Assembly (NCBI GenBank): GCA_035264765.1
Contig: DATFPQ010000201.1
Coordinates: 1-5,236 of the forward strand
Source of the DNA: DATFPQ01 sp035264765
Lineage (GTDB): Bacteria > Actinomycetota > Actinomycetes > Actinomycetales > Angustibacteraceae
Length of the DNA stretch: 5,236 nt
Direction of reading: 5' to 3'
Below are positions 5,181-5,236 of this stretch, piece by piece; position 1 is the first letter of the stretch; every line of letters begins with the position of its first letter. Under the pieces are notes generated by a model that saw nothing but the letters and a program-made list of their open reading frames with translations, had not been told where the DNA came from and searched no databases. A program made the translations under genes and the position numbers.

Positions 5181-5236
5181 GTGACCGCAGACCTTGCCCC
5201 GCTGCTGCCGTTCGTCGTCCGCGAGGCCCAGGGAAC
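5181..5236 (+). CDS. Start of an unidentified plus-strand gene, cut by the window edge
   Basis: GTG at 5181 opens a frame reading MTADLAPLLPFVVREAQG to the end of the window, with AGGA at 5170-5173 placed 7 bases upstream as a ribosome site. The codons are GC-rich at third positions, like the genes around it. Eighteen residues are too few to name a family and no motif is recognisable. If real, it diverges from the YihY gene with only 26 bases between the two starts, so the promoters would have to lie within the opposing genes or give near-leaderless transcripts. Confidence 0.5.
   Translation, partial: MTADLAPLLPFVVREAQG

Overview
The window is high-GC DNA (about 70% G+C by eye) with strong GC bias at third codon positions, GTG starts and clear Shine-Dalgarno sites. 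A nickel superoxide dismutase next to its dedicated protease fits a free-living actinobacterium. Genus cannot be fixed from the sequence. Nearly all of it is coding, and no RNA gene, insertion sequence, phage, plasmid or CRISPR feature was found.

Left part (1-1505): the 3' end of a polar amino-acid ABC transporter ATPase is followed, with a 26-base overlap, by a small S26-family peptidase of the nickel-SOD maturation type (sodX). Then comes sodN, a nickel superoxide dismutase with a complete nickel hook and a 14-residue propeptide. The peptidase is expected to remove that propeptide so that His15 becomes the N-terminal nickel ligand, so the two genes form a functional unit. A strong GC hairpin follows sodN.

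Middle part (1533-4251): a class I SAM-dependent methyltransferase of unknown substrate is followed by a long imperfect inverted repeat. After it lies a two-gene transport operon: a small DUF3311-type two-helix membrane protein, overlapping by ATGA with a 555-residue sodium:solute symporter (SSF) that probably imports a small organic acid or similar solute.

Right part (4252-5236): a long hairpin sits between the symporter and a convergent YihY/BrkB-family membrane protein on the minus strand. At the right edge the first 18 codons of an unidentified plus-strand gene diverge from it.

No clearly new system is visible. The best leads are the inverted repeats at the gene junctions, a palindrome in the sodN leader, the tight ABC-sodX overlap, the DUF3311/symporter pairing, and an 11-base repeat found at the start and just past the end of the symporter gene.
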